Shown here: positions 1-11,189 of the stretch, piece by piece | How positions within the stretch are numbered: the stretch's first letter is position 1 | Layout of the letters: each line of letters opens with the position of its first letter | From: Alphaproteobacteria bacterium | GTDB lineage: Bacteria; Pseudomonadota; Alphaproteobacteria; DSM-16000; Inquilinaceae | Direction of reading: 5' to 3' | DNA length: 32,860 nucleotides | Assembly (NCBI GenBank): GCA_009909005.1 | Contig: JAAAOG010000102.1 | Location: 1 to 32,860 of the forward strand | Made by a program: the position numbers and the translations under genes | The notes under the pieces: generated by a model | What the model saw: only the letters and a program-made list of their open reading frames with translations | What the model was told of the DNA's origin: nothing | The model's database searches: none

Positions 1-309
1 GGGGTGCTGGTGCTGCGGGTGGCGCCGGCGGACGCGCCGACCATCGAATATGCCGTGCCGCATTTGCGCGATCGTATCAATGCGCATTACGGCTATCAGG
101 CCGTGTCGCGCATCAAGCTCCTCCAGCGCGCCCCGCCGGCAAGGCCGCGGCCCGGCCCGGCGCCGGCCCCGACGCCCGATGTCGGCAAGAGCGATCTCGG
201 CCCGGCTCTGCGGGCTTCCCTGGCCGGCATCGAGGACGCCGAGCTTCGCACCAGCCTCGCCGCCCTCGGGCAAGCCATTCAGGACCGGGAGCGAAAGAGC
301 GGCCGCTGA
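1..309 (+). CDS. DUF721 / DciA-like protein, C-terminal part (gene cut by window edge)
   Basis: The frame is open from base 1 to a TGA at 307-309, so only about the last 102 residues are seen and the true start lies upstream. The first ~45 residues show the core of the DUF721 fold: a hydrophobic strand (LVLRV), then an A-x-x-I-E-Y helix, then L-R-D-R-I-N-A-H-Y-G, which matches the family's typical L..LN..YG stretch, and a closing V-S-R-I-K-L strand. A Pro/Ala/Arg-rich linker follows, then a charged helical tail ending R-E-R-K-S-G-R. DUF721 proteins include DciA, the replicative-helicase operator of many bacteria; whether this copy acts that way is inference. The order DUF721 – DsbA – SMC seen here is a common alphaproteobacterial neighbourhood, which supports the call. 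Confidence 0.7.
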   Translation, partial: GVLVLRVAPADAPTIEYAVPHLRDRINAHYGYQAVSRIKLLQRAPPARPRPGPAPAPTPDVGKSDLGPALRASLAGIEDAELRTSLAALGQAIQDRERKSGR

Positions 310-384
310 GGCGGGGGGCCGTCATGCGGCCGGCCTCCTCACGCGATTGCGACCGGCCGGGTCATGGAACCGCCACGAATCTTC

Positions 385-410
385 ATTAGTATAATAGCAA
401 TCCGCATAAT
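385..410 (+). promoter_or_regulatory. Possible sigma70-type -10 region upstream of dsbA
   Basis: A perfect TATAAT hexamer lies at 390-395 in a short AT-rich patch inside otherwise GC-rich sequence, with a second TAAT-type element near 406-410. No good -35 hexamer is visible at 16-18 bases upstream; the nearest candidate (TGGAAC, 365-370) is weak and 19 bases away. It sits 62 bases before the proposed GTG start of dsbA. The call rests on this motif alone. Confidence 0.3.
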
Positions 411-456
411 ATCATGCGGTGCGGTACGACGCGGCGAGAACATGAGGAGGGGAGCG

Positions 457-1167
457 GTGACCAGTCGTGGCATGGTGGCGAGCGGCATCCTTGGCCTCGG
501 AGCGATCGGTTTCGTCTCTCTGGCGCTGATGTCCCAGCCCCCGGCGGAAGAGGCGCATCGCGAGGCTGTCGAACGCGCGGTCGCGGAGGCGGTCGCCGAG
601 CAACCCGTTCAACTCGCTTCCTGGGAAGCGGACATCACGCCGTTCGACCATGTCATGGGTTCACCGGACGCGCCGGTGACCATTATCGAATACGCCTCCT
701 TCACCTGCGGCCACTGCGCCAACTTTCACACCGATACGCTGCCGGCGCTCAAGGAGGCCTATGTCGATACCGGCCTCGCCCGCTTCATTTTCCGGGACTT
801 TCCGCTTGACGGCCTGGCACTCCGCGCCGGCATGCTGGCTCGTTGCGGCCGCGACGACCAGTATTTCGGCCTGGTCGACGCCATCTTCTCCGCCCAGCCC
901 CAATGGATTCAGGCCGAGGAACCGCTGGTGGCGCTGCAGCGGCTGGGAAGCCTGGCCGGGATCGGACCGGCCGAGTTTGAGGCCTGCATGGCCGACGAGA
1001 ACCTCTCGAACCGGATTATCGAACTGCGCCTCGATGCGCAGGAGCGCTACGACATTCGGGCTACGCCGAGTTTCGTCGTCGGCGGCGAAGTTGTGTCGGG
1101 TCATCTCGCGTTTGAGGAGTTTGCCGCTCTGATCGAGGGCCAGCTGCCGGAGCAGTCCGACGATTAA
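457..1167 (+). CDS. DsbA-family periplasmic thiol:disulfide interchange protein
   Basis: A thioredoxin-fold oxidoreductase that would form or shuffle disulfides in exported proteins. I chose the GTG at 457 because AGGAGGGG (445-452) lies just before it; ATG 442 (which overlaps that Shine-Dalgarno) and ATG 364 are in frame but leave odd leaders. The N-terminus has one hydrophobic segment (A-S-G-I-L-G-L-G-A-I-G-F-V-S-L-A-L), a signal peptide or membrane anchor. The body begins with the typical H-V-M-G-S-P-D-A-P-V-T-I-I-E-Y strand, followed by the active-site motif C-G-H-C (bases ~706-717), and ends with the cis-proline loop A-T-P-S-F. Length is about 236 residues, normal for alphaproteobacterial DsbA-like proteins encoded next to smc. 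A strong terminator follows, so it is probably transcribed separately from smc. Confidence 0.9.
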   Translation: MTSRGMVASGILGLGAIGFVSLALMSQPPAEEAHREAVERAVAEAVAEQPVQLASWEADITPFDHVMGSPDAPVTIIEYASFTCGHCANFHTDTLPALKEAYVDTGLARFIFRDFPLDGLALRAGMLARCGRDDQYFGLVDAIFSAQPQWIQAEEPLVALQRLGSLAGIGPAEFEACMADENLSNRIIELRLDAQERYDIRATPSFVVGGEVVSGHLAFEEFAALIEGQLPEQSDD

Positions 1168-1187
1168 GAGACTGCAAGAACATTTTG

Positions 1188-1226
1188 AAGAGGGCCGGTG
1201 GCTTCGATGCTTCCGGCCCTTTTTTA
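1188..1226 (+). terminator. Rho-independent terminator after dsbA
   Basis: Perfect 8-bp inverted repeat AGGGCCGG (1191-1198) / CCGGCCCT (1213-1220) with a 14-base loop, followed directly by a run of T residues (1220-1225). It starts 23 bases after the dsbA stop. Stem GC content, loop and T-tract are those of a classical intrinsic terminator. Confidence 0.85.
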
Positions 1227-1474
1227 TTTCCGGACGGTCATGCGCGATTTCGTCATAGGCCAAAGGCTATTCGGCCGTTGTCTCTCGACGTCTCAGATTC
1301 GGGACGCATTCTGCCCTGATCACCGGCGCCATATCTCGTCGAGCTTCCACATCTAGCGATCTTCCGGACGCGACCCGCAAAAAATCGCGTCCCGATGGCG
1401 AGTCGGCCTTGCCAGCGACGGCCGCGACCGATCTAATGACGACGTGCAGCGATTCAGCTGGGAGCGCCGGACTC
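1227..1474. other. smc leader region with an inverted repeat
   Basis: Together with the terminator this makes the ~307-base gap between dsbA and smc. It holds a perfect 8-bp inverted repeat, GGACGCGA (1366-1373) and TCGCGTCC (1385-1392), separated by an A-rich 11-base loop; there is no T-tract after it, so it is more likely an operator or a leader hairpin than a terminator. I see no clear promoter hexamers. In-frame ATG codons at 1409 and 1436 would add 22 or 13 residues to SMC that do not look like family sequence. Confidence 0.4.
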
Positions 1475-5233
<3,759 letters not shown>

Positions 5234-5258
5234 CCCTCCTGGCCCGGAGCGGCCGGCA

Positions 5259-5762
5259 TCAGACCGGGTCCGCGGGAAATCCGCCGCCGCAGGATGTCTC
5301 CGGATGGCCGTCACCGGATTCCGTTGGACGGGCGTGGCCGGCATGGCCGCAAACCGGGCAGGCGGACATCTCCGGCTCCATGGTCGCTTCCGGACGGACG
5401 CCCGGCTCGATCCCGGCAACCAGCTGCCGGATGCGACGCTCCGTCAGATTGAGGCGCTGGGCAATCATCCGGGTCGTCCATCCCGCTCGTCGCAGGCGCC
5501 GCGCCGCGTACCAGTTGAGGAGCGGTCTGGCCGACGGCACCTCCAGGTCTCCGGCGCCCAGCCTCTCCGAGATGGCTGTCGCGACCGGCCCGCCGAGAAG
5601 CCGTGTCAGGGGATTACGCGGGCCGGGGCGGGGCGCGACGTAGATCCGCCGGCCTCCGAGTTCCCGGGCCACCCGGACGGCGGCGTCCGGGCCGGCGATC
5701 TCGGCGATCTGCTGCAGGACGGGCGGCAGGAGGGCCATCGGCAACGGTTCCGGGTCGATCAT
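5259..5762 (-). CDS. Mor-like (phage Mu Mor/C family) transcriptional regulator
   Basis: A 167-residue DNA-binding protein. The start at 5762 is set by GAGGAAAGG (complement of 5772-5780) nine bases upstream; an in-frame ATG at 5888 would add an unlikely Arg-rich leader. Residues 12-42 (L-P-P-V-L...A-R-E-L-G-G-R-R-I-Y-V-A-P) resemble the Mor dimerisation part, which in Mu Mor has a similar H-L-G-G-G-Q-V-Y-I-P strand. Residues 94-115 (G-W-T-T-R-M-I-A-Q-R-L-N-L-T-E-R-R-I-R-Q) form a clear helix-turn-helix. The tail has C135-P-V-C138-G-H, H143 and C158, which might bind a metal; Mor of Mu has no such tail. It converges on smc with only 25 bases between stops. Mor proteins activate phage middle promoters; here no phage structural gene is nearby, so it is probably a domesticated or remnant regulator. 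Confidence 0.6.
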   Translation of the reverse strand: MIDPEPLPMALLPPVLQQIAEIAGPDAAVRVARELGGRRIYVAPRPGPRNPLTRLLGGPVATAISERLGAGDLEVPSARPLLNWYAARRLRRAGWTTRMIAQRLNLTERRIRQLVAGIEPGVRPEATMEPEMSACPVCGHAGHARPTESGDGHPETSCGGGFPADPV

Positions 5763-6238
5763 TGTCCGAAACCTTTCCTCGCCGCGGCGTTCCGGGACGA
5801 ATCGCTTTGCGTTGGTTTCTCGGTAACGCAGGATCCCACCGCAATGACACTGCCGCGCAGCGAGATTCCGCATCGGTGATCCCGCCAATGAGGCAGCACT
5901 GCCAAAGCACGTGAAGGATTTCCGGCTGATTTTTCGCGGAACCGGCGTATAAGCTCGGGAGTCCGCGAAGCGCCTCGCGCCTTGCGCTTATTTTGCATGG
6001 ATTTTTGTGTGTGGCTTTGCAACCCTCCTCTTGTGGTGTCCATGACGCCTATAAAAAGGCGATCGATGGATATACTCAACGTGTTTTGTAAGGCATCATT
6101 GAGTTGACCGTCGGCTGTCCTGCGCATTTTTGTGGGTCTCTTCTACTGGAGATTCGCGGCGCCGGCAACGGACTTGTCCGGGAAGGAGCGGGCATCCACT
6201 GCTCGTCGCCAAGGGCTCATGCAAACCTCGGATAGCGC
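5763..6238. promoter_or_regulatory. Intergenic region between two divergent regulators
   Basis: 476 bases without a convincing gene, richer in A/T than the flanks, particularly 5990-6110. It must hold the promoters of both the Mor-like (-) and CI-like (+) genes. Visible elements are a small hairpin CGCCT-ATAAAA-AGGCG (6046-6061) whose loop overlaps a TATAAA, and a 6-bp inverted repeat ACTCAA (6074-6079) / TTGAGT (6099-6104). These are possible operator sites; none can be tied to a regulator from sequence alone. Confidence 0.4.
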
Positions 6239-6802
6239 ATGGTTTCCGATAGCGTTAACCCGGAAATTTCCACCCCAGGCGCAGCTGACCCCGAGTGGCA
6301 GGATCAGATGTCACTGAAAGAACTAGGGAATCGCCTGCAGCTTGTGCTGGATCATTTTCCGAACAGAAGATCGGCATCAAGCGTGGCGGGAATCTCCGTC
6401 GATCAGCTCAATGCTTATGTTAAAGGACGGAATTCTCCTCCTTTTTTAGTCGTGGCACGCCTGGCTTTGGCGGCGGGTGTCCGGCTCGACTGGCTCGCGA
6501 CCGGAGAGGGGTCTATGCACCCGAAGGCGCGGCAAGACGGGCAGGTCGCCCCGGTGCCAACATCCGATCTCTTCTATGATGAAGATCTCTTGATCGAGAT
6601 AATTGAATCAGGGGAAATATTCGTAAAACAAAACAATTTAAAAGTGCGAGATCCGCGGATCAAGGCGCGACTCATTGCCACGCTTTACCGCCATGCCTGC
6701 CGGCGCCGCCTGCTGGCAACGGGCGCCGAAGCGCGCCAGCTGCGACGCATTGCCGAATCCGATCTGGAAGCGATTGAAGAGCTCTTGCGGATCCTGGAAT
6801 AG
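6239..6802 (+). CDS. CI-repressor-like helix-turn-helix regulator
   Basis: A 187-residue protein. Residues about 29-91 match the N-terminal DNA-binding domain of phage CI-type repressors: L-G-N-R-L-Q-L-V-L, a helix-turn-helix around S-S-V-A-G-I-S-V-D-Q-L-N-A-Y-V-K-G-R, then A-L-A-A-G-V-R-L-D-W-L-A-T-G-E-G, the family's signature end. The C-terminal half is helical and charged, with no Ser/Lys LexA-type peptidase, so RecA-dependent self-cleavage is not expected. The start is uncertain: ATG 6239 has no strong Shine-Dalgarno, and ATG 6308 (M-S-L-K-E-L-G) with AGGA close upstream is an alternative that keeps the whole HTH. Codons at 6595-6645 are unusually A/T-rich compared with neighbours. It lies opposite the Mor-like gene, an arrangement like a small phage-type switch; the targets are unknown. 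Confidence 0.7.
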   Translation: MVSDSVNPEISTPGAADPEWQDQMSLKELGNRLQLVLDHFPNRRSASSVAGISVDQLNAYVKGRNSPPFLVVARLALAAGVRLDWLATGEGSMHPKARQDGQVAPVPTSDLFYDEDLLIEIIESGEIFVKQNNLKVRDPRIKARLIATLYRHACRRRLLATGAEARQLRRIAESDLEAIEELLRILE

Positions 6803-6955
6803 ATGGCGGGGACCCGGAACCTGACCGCGCCGGGCGGTATTCGATTGGAGAGTCAGCGGCTTGTCAGACGTGCTTAATGTCACGCTGGACGTTTTGCCTT
6901 GAAATGCCTGAGTCAATATGCGAGACAAACGCCAAACAGCCGCGGCGAGAAGACC

Positions 6956-8269
6956 ATGGGCCGTCCGCACCGTGTCGGACATCTTCTGCTGGCGGCCGCC
7001 CTGTTGCTTGTGGCGGCTGTCGGCGGCATAGGCGTCGGGCCTGCGCGTGCAGAGCCCGCGGAGGTGCTGGACGTCCGGCTCGGCACGCATGGCAGCCGGA
7101 CCCGATTTGTGCTCGACCTGACCGGCGCCCCGCCTTTCGACCTGACGGCGGAGAGCGATGCCCGTCGCCTGGTGCTCGATCTTCAGGAAACACGCTGGCC
7201 GATCGACCCGGGGCCGGTTGCCGGCCTCGGGCTGATCGCCGGTTACTATCTCGCCCGGACCGACGAGACCGGGGATGTGGACAGCCGCGTCGTGCTGGAC
7301 TTGCGGGCCCCGGTCCGGGTCGAGGACATCTTCTTTATTCCCGCCACGGAAGGGCTCCCCTACCGCTTCGTCATTGACCTGCGCCCGGCCCCCGCGGCGC
7401 CGACGCCGGCCTCGGCGCCGCTGCCTGCGCGGGTCCCGGATCGGGGCAGCCCGGCGGTGGCCGCTGCCGACGAGGGCGAGGCGGTGGAGACGGCGTCGGC
7501 GGCGCTGCCATTGCCCGCGGTGCCGCTGCCGGGGCGGCGTCCTGCCGTGCCGGTGCGGCCGGTGCCCGGGCCGGAACGGCCCCTGATCGTGCTCGATGCC
7601 GGGCATGGCGGCGTCGATCCCGGGGCGATTGGCGCCAGCGGCGTGCTGGAAAAGACCGTGACGCTGCAGATGGCCCGGCGGCTGCGGGACCGGCTGACGG
7701 CGACGGGCCGGTTCGCCGTTGTGCTGACGCGCGACGGTGACGAATATCTGCGCCTGCGCGAGCGGGTGGAGGTGGCGCGGCGGGCCGGCGCCGACCTGTT
7801 CCTGTCGCTGCATGCCGACAGCAATCCCGATCCGAACCTGAGCGGCGCGTCGGTCTACACGCTGTCGGACCACGCCACCGACCGGGAGGCGGCGCAGCTG
7901 GCGCAGCGGGAGAACCGGGTTGATGCCCTGATCGGCGTCCATATGGACCCGGAAGACGATGTCATGGCCAGCATCCTCATCGATCTCGCCCAGCGGCGGA
8001 CCCGGGGGGAATCGAACCTGATGGCGGAGCTGCTGGTCGACCGGCTCGGGGAACGGGTCAGCCTGCTCAACAACACCCACCGCCATGCCGGCTTTGCCGT
8101 GCTGACGGCGCCGGATGTTCCGTCGGTCCTGGTGGAACTCGGCCATCTGTCGAATGCCGAGGACGAGAGGCTGCTGGTGACGGCGGACTACCAGGAACAG
8201 CTGGCGGCAGCGCTCGCCGAGGCCGTGTCGGCCTTTTTCAGCCGTGCGACCGCACGTCGCGGGCTGTGA
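6956..8269 (+). CDS. amiC: N-acetylmuramoyl-L-alanine amidase, AmiC type (AMIN + Amidase_3)
   Basis: A periplasmic zinc enzyme that cleaves the bond between N-acetylmuramic acid and the peptide stem of peptidoglycan, mainly at the division septum. The ATG at 6956 is chosen because it opens a normal signal peptide (M-G-R-P-H-R-V, an Ala/Leu-rich core, then A-R-A); a TTG at 6899 would add 19 non-signal residues. An AMIN-like domain (about 35-145) gives septal or peptidoglycan targeting, followed by a Pro/Ala linker (about 145-205). The Amidase_3 domain contains the expected zinc ligands H217 (A-G-H-G-G), E232 (L-E-K-T) and H286 (S-L-H-A-D), and the catalytic E394 (V-E-L-G). Length 437 residues is normal. 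It precedes mrcA on the same strand, the pairing commonly found in alphaproteobacteria; upstream rne, often present, is replaced here by the regulators. Confidence 0.93.
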   Translation: MGRPHRVGHLLLAAALLLVAAVGGIGVGPARAEPAEVLDVRLGTHGSRTRFVLDLTGAPPFDLTAESDARRLVLDLQETRWPIDPGPVAGLGLIAGYYLARTDETGDVDSRVVLDLRAPVRVEDIFFIPATEGLPYRFVIDLRPAPAAPTPASAPLPARVPDRGSPAVAAADEGEAVETASAALPLPAVPLPGRRPAVPVRPVPGPERPLIVLDAGHGGVDPGAIGASGVLEKTVTLQMARRLRDRLTATGRFAVVLTRDGDEYLRLRERVEVARRAGADLFLSLHADSNPDPNLSGASVYTLSDHATDREAAQLAQRENRVDALIGVHMDPEDDVMASILIDLAQRRTRGESNLMAELLVDRLGERVSLLNNTHRHAGFAVLTAPDVPSVLVELGHLSNAEDERLLVTADYQEQLAAALAEAVSAFFSRATARRGL

Positions 8270-8411
8270 CGGCGCGCCGTGCAGGGGAAGGGGGTGGTCG
8301 CCAAAACCGTGCCGGATTTGCGTCGGAGCGTGAATTGTCGCGGACGCGGGGTGACGGCCCCGTCCCGGCTGCCAATCTAAAGGACACGTCTTCGACCGGT
8401 ATTGGAGTCCC

Positions 8412-10859
8412 ATGCGCCTGATCGGCTGGCTGCTATCCTCCCTCGCTTTTCTCGGCCTGCTCGGCATTGCCGGCGGCATCGCCGCGGTGATCCATTTCAG
8501 CCGGGACCTTCCGGACCATGAGTGGCTGGCGGCGTACGAACCGCCCGTCACGACCCGGCTCTACGCCGCGGACGGCCAGTTGCTTGAGGAATATGCCGTC
8601 GAGAACCGGCTGTTCGTGCCGATCGAGGCGATTCCCGATCGGGTGGTCCAGGCCTTCGTTTCCGCCGAGGACCGGCATTTCTACGACCATCCCGGGATCG
8701 ACGTGCTCGGGATCGCCCGGGCCACGGTGACCAATCTCCGCAATATCGGCAGCGACCGGCGGCTGGTCGGCGCCTCCACCATCACCCAGCAGGTTGCCAA
8801 GAATTTCCTGCTGTCGAACGAGGTGTCCTTCACCCGCAAGATCCGCGAGGCGCTGCTGGCATTGCGCATCGAGCAGACGCTTGAGAAGGACGACATTCTC
8901 GAGCTGTATCTGAACGAGATTTATCTCGGCCGGAATTCCTACGGCGTCGCCGCGGCCGCACTCAATTACTTCAACCGCTCACTGCCGGAACTGACCCTGG
9001 CGCAGGCGGCCTATCTGGCCGGGCTGCCCAAGGCGCCGAACAACTATCCCCCGGGCAGTGATGCGGCCCTGGCACGGCGCGACTACGTCCTCAACCGGAT
9101 GGTCGAGGACGGGGCGATCACCGCCGCGGAGGCGGACGCGGCCCGGGCCGAGCCGATTGCGGTTGAGGATCGGTCGGCCGCGGAGGTCTTCACGGCCGAG
9201 TATTTCGCCGAGGAAGTGAGGCGCGAGCTGGTCGAGGAATTTCCGGACGAGGATGTGTATCGCGACGGGCTGGCGGTGCGCACCAGCCTCGATCCGGCGT
9301 TCCAGGCGATTGCCGACCGGGCCCTGCGGGCCGGGCTGATGGCCTATGATCGCCGGCACGGCTGGCGCGGGCCGATCGCCAGGCTGGAGGGCGTCGCGGC
9401 GGACTGGCCGGCCGCCCTGGCCGCTGTCCCGCGGCCGGCGGGGAGCGGCGCCTGGCGCCGGGCGGTGGTCCTCGCGCTCGACGGCGAGGGCGCCGATCTC
9501 GGTCTGGTGGATCCGGCGGCAGACGCTGCGGGGCCGGCGGAAGATATCGGCCCGGAGAGCGGCCGTCTGGCCTTTGCGGACATGGCCTGGGCACGGCCGG
9601 CGCGCCCCAACCAGCGGGTCGGGGCGGCGCCGCAGCGCCCGGCGGACGTGCTCTCGGTCGGCGACGTGATCCTCGTGGCGCCGGTGCCGTCACCGGCCGG
9701 GCCGGCCGATGCCTTCGCACTCCGCCAGATCCCCGAGGTGCAGGGCGCCCTCGTCGCCATGGACCCGCACACCGGGCGGGTGCTGGCGATGACCGGCGGT
9801 TACAGCTACGCCTTGAGCGAGTTCAACCGGGCGACCCAGGCGATGCGGCAGCCCGGTTCGGCCTTCAAGCCTTTCGTCTATCTGAGCGCGCTGCAGCATG
9901 GTTATACCCCGAGCACCCTCGTGCGCGATTCCCCTCTCACCGTCGACCTCGGCCGGGGGATGCCGGATTGGCGGCCGTCGAACTACTCGCACGACTTTCT
10001 TGGACTGACACCGCTGCGGGTCGGGCTCGAACGCTCCCGCAACGTTATGACCGTGCGCCTGCTGCTGGATGTCGGGCTGGAGCCGGTCCGCGATATCGCC
10101 CATGATTTCGGCATCTACGAAGACATGCCGCTGCTCTATTCCATGGCGCTCGGCGCCGGCGAGACAACGCCGCTGGCACTGACCACGGCCTATGCCATGC
10201 TGGCCAATGGCGGACGCCGGATCGTGCCCACCTTCATCGACCGGGTCCAGAACCGCAACGGCCTGACCATCTATCGGCACGACGGGCGGCCGTGCCCGGA
10301 CTGCGCGACCGTCGCCTGGTCGGGCCAGGCGGCACCGGAACCGCCGGATGTCCGGGAGACGGTCTCCGACCCGGCCACCACATTCCAACTCGTCAACATG
10401 ATGGAGGGCGTCGTCCAGCGCGGCACGGCGACCCGGCTGCGGCGGCTCGACATGCCGCTGGCCGGCAAGACCGGCACCACCAACGACTATCGCGATGCCT
10501 GGTTTCTCGGGTTCACCCCGGATCTCGTCGTCGGCGTGTTCATCGGGTTCGACAACCCCCGGTCGCTCGGTCGCGGCGAGGCGGGAAGCACCGCCGCCGC
10601 GCCGATTTTCGGGAATTTCATGGAGGAGGCGATGGCCGGCCGCGAGGTGCCGCCCTTCCGGATTCCGCCCGGGGTGCGGATGGTCCGGGTCGACCCGCGA
10701 ACCGGCGATCCCGCATCGCCGGGGGGGGCGGCGATCTGGGAAGCCTATCTGCCGGGGACCGAGCCGACCGCCGCCGATGCCGTGCGGGAGGATCGGGAGG
10801 GGGATATCGCGGCGGACGACCCGGTCGCCGCGCCGGTCGGCACCGGCGGCCTCTATTAG
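8412..10859 (+). CDS. mrcA: Penicillin-binding protein 1A, bifunctional glycosyltransferase/transpeptidase
   Basis: Class A PBP that polymerises lipid II glycan strands and cross-links peptides on the outer face of the inner membrane. ATG 8412 has GGAG four bases upstream and begins a short cytoplasmic stub followed by one membrane helix (residues ~5-28). The GT51 domain shows the catalytic E86 in S-A-E-D-R-H-F-Y-D-H-P-G, then G-A-S-T-I-T-Q-Q and R-K-I-R-E-A. The transpeptidase domain has S483-A-F-K486, S542-R-N544 and K686-T-G, so all catalytic motifs are intact. A ~100-residue Ala/Pro-rich OB-like region (about 310-440) lies between the domains, as in PBP1A. Length 815 matches the family. 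It lies 142 bases after amiC; in many relatives prfB comes next, but here shc does. Confidence 0.95.
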   Translation: MRLIGWLLSSLAFLGLLGIAGGIAAVIHFSRDLPDHEWLAAYEPPVTTRLYAADGQLLEEYAVENRLFVPIEAIPDRVVQAFVSAEDRHFYDHPGIDVLGIARATVTNLRNIGSDRRLVGASTITQQVAKNFLLSNEVSFTRKIREALLALRIEQTLEKDDILELYLNEIYLGRNSYGVAAAALNYFNRSLPELTLAQAAYLAGLPKAPNNYPPGSDAALARRDYVLNRMVEDGAITAAEADAARAEPIAVEDRSAAEVFTAEYFAEEVRRELVEEFPDEDVYRDGLAVRTSLDPAFQAIADRALRAGLMAYDRRHGWRGPIARLEGVAADWPAALAAVPRPAGSGAWRRAVVLALDGEGADLGLVDPAADAAGPAEDIGPESGRLAFADMAWARPARPNQRVGAAPQRPADVLSVGDVILVAPVPSPAGPADAFALRQIPEVQGALVAMDPHTGRVLAMTGGYSYALSEFNRATQAMRQPGSAFKPFVYLSALQHGYTPSTLVRDSPLTVDLGRGMPDWRPSNYSHDFLGLTPLRVGLERSRNVMTVRLLLDVGLEPVRDIAHDFGIYEDMPLLYSMALGAGETTPLALTTAYAMLANGGRRIVPTFIDRVQNRNGLTIYRHDGRPCPDCATVAWSGQAAPEPPDVRETVSDPATTFQLVNMMEGVVQRGTATRLRRLDMPLAGKTGTTNDYRDAWFLGFTPDLVVGVFIGFDNPRSLGRGEAGSTAAAPIFGNFMEEAMAGREVPPFRIPPGVRMVRVDPRTGDPASPGGAAIWEAYLPGTEPTAADAVREDREGDIAADDPVAAPVGTGGLY

Positions 10860-11189
10860 GCAGGCAGCGGCCGGCCATGGGCAGACCCGAGTCGCCGCAG
10901 CCGCGGGGCGTGGAACCAGGGTTCGCACGTGATGTTGAACAGCTGATATCGTCTTTAGCCTTTCCCGACCTTGCCGTGACCCGTTAGAAGAACAGGCGCA
11001 CGCCGTGCGACAACGCAATCTGCCCTCGACCCCGTCACCGCTGCGGAGCGCCGGTCAAACCCGTGTCCGGAACCGGGGCTTGTGCGCTTGTTCAGCAACA
11101 ACTGTGTTTTTTCCATCCGGTCTCGGTCGGGTTCCGTGTCGACTTGGCGCGTCTCTTGAGGCAAACATCCAACAAGCAGAAAAATTGCA
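10860..11189. other. Intergenic region between mrcA and shc
   Basis: 330 bases with no convincing gene. I see no T-tract terminator after mrcA and no strong sigma70 promoter; a TTGAAC at ~10935 lacks a good -10 partner at the right distance. The base composition becomes less GC-rich from about 10930 on, consistent with a promoter region for shc. Nothing else is recognisable. Confidence 0.3.
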
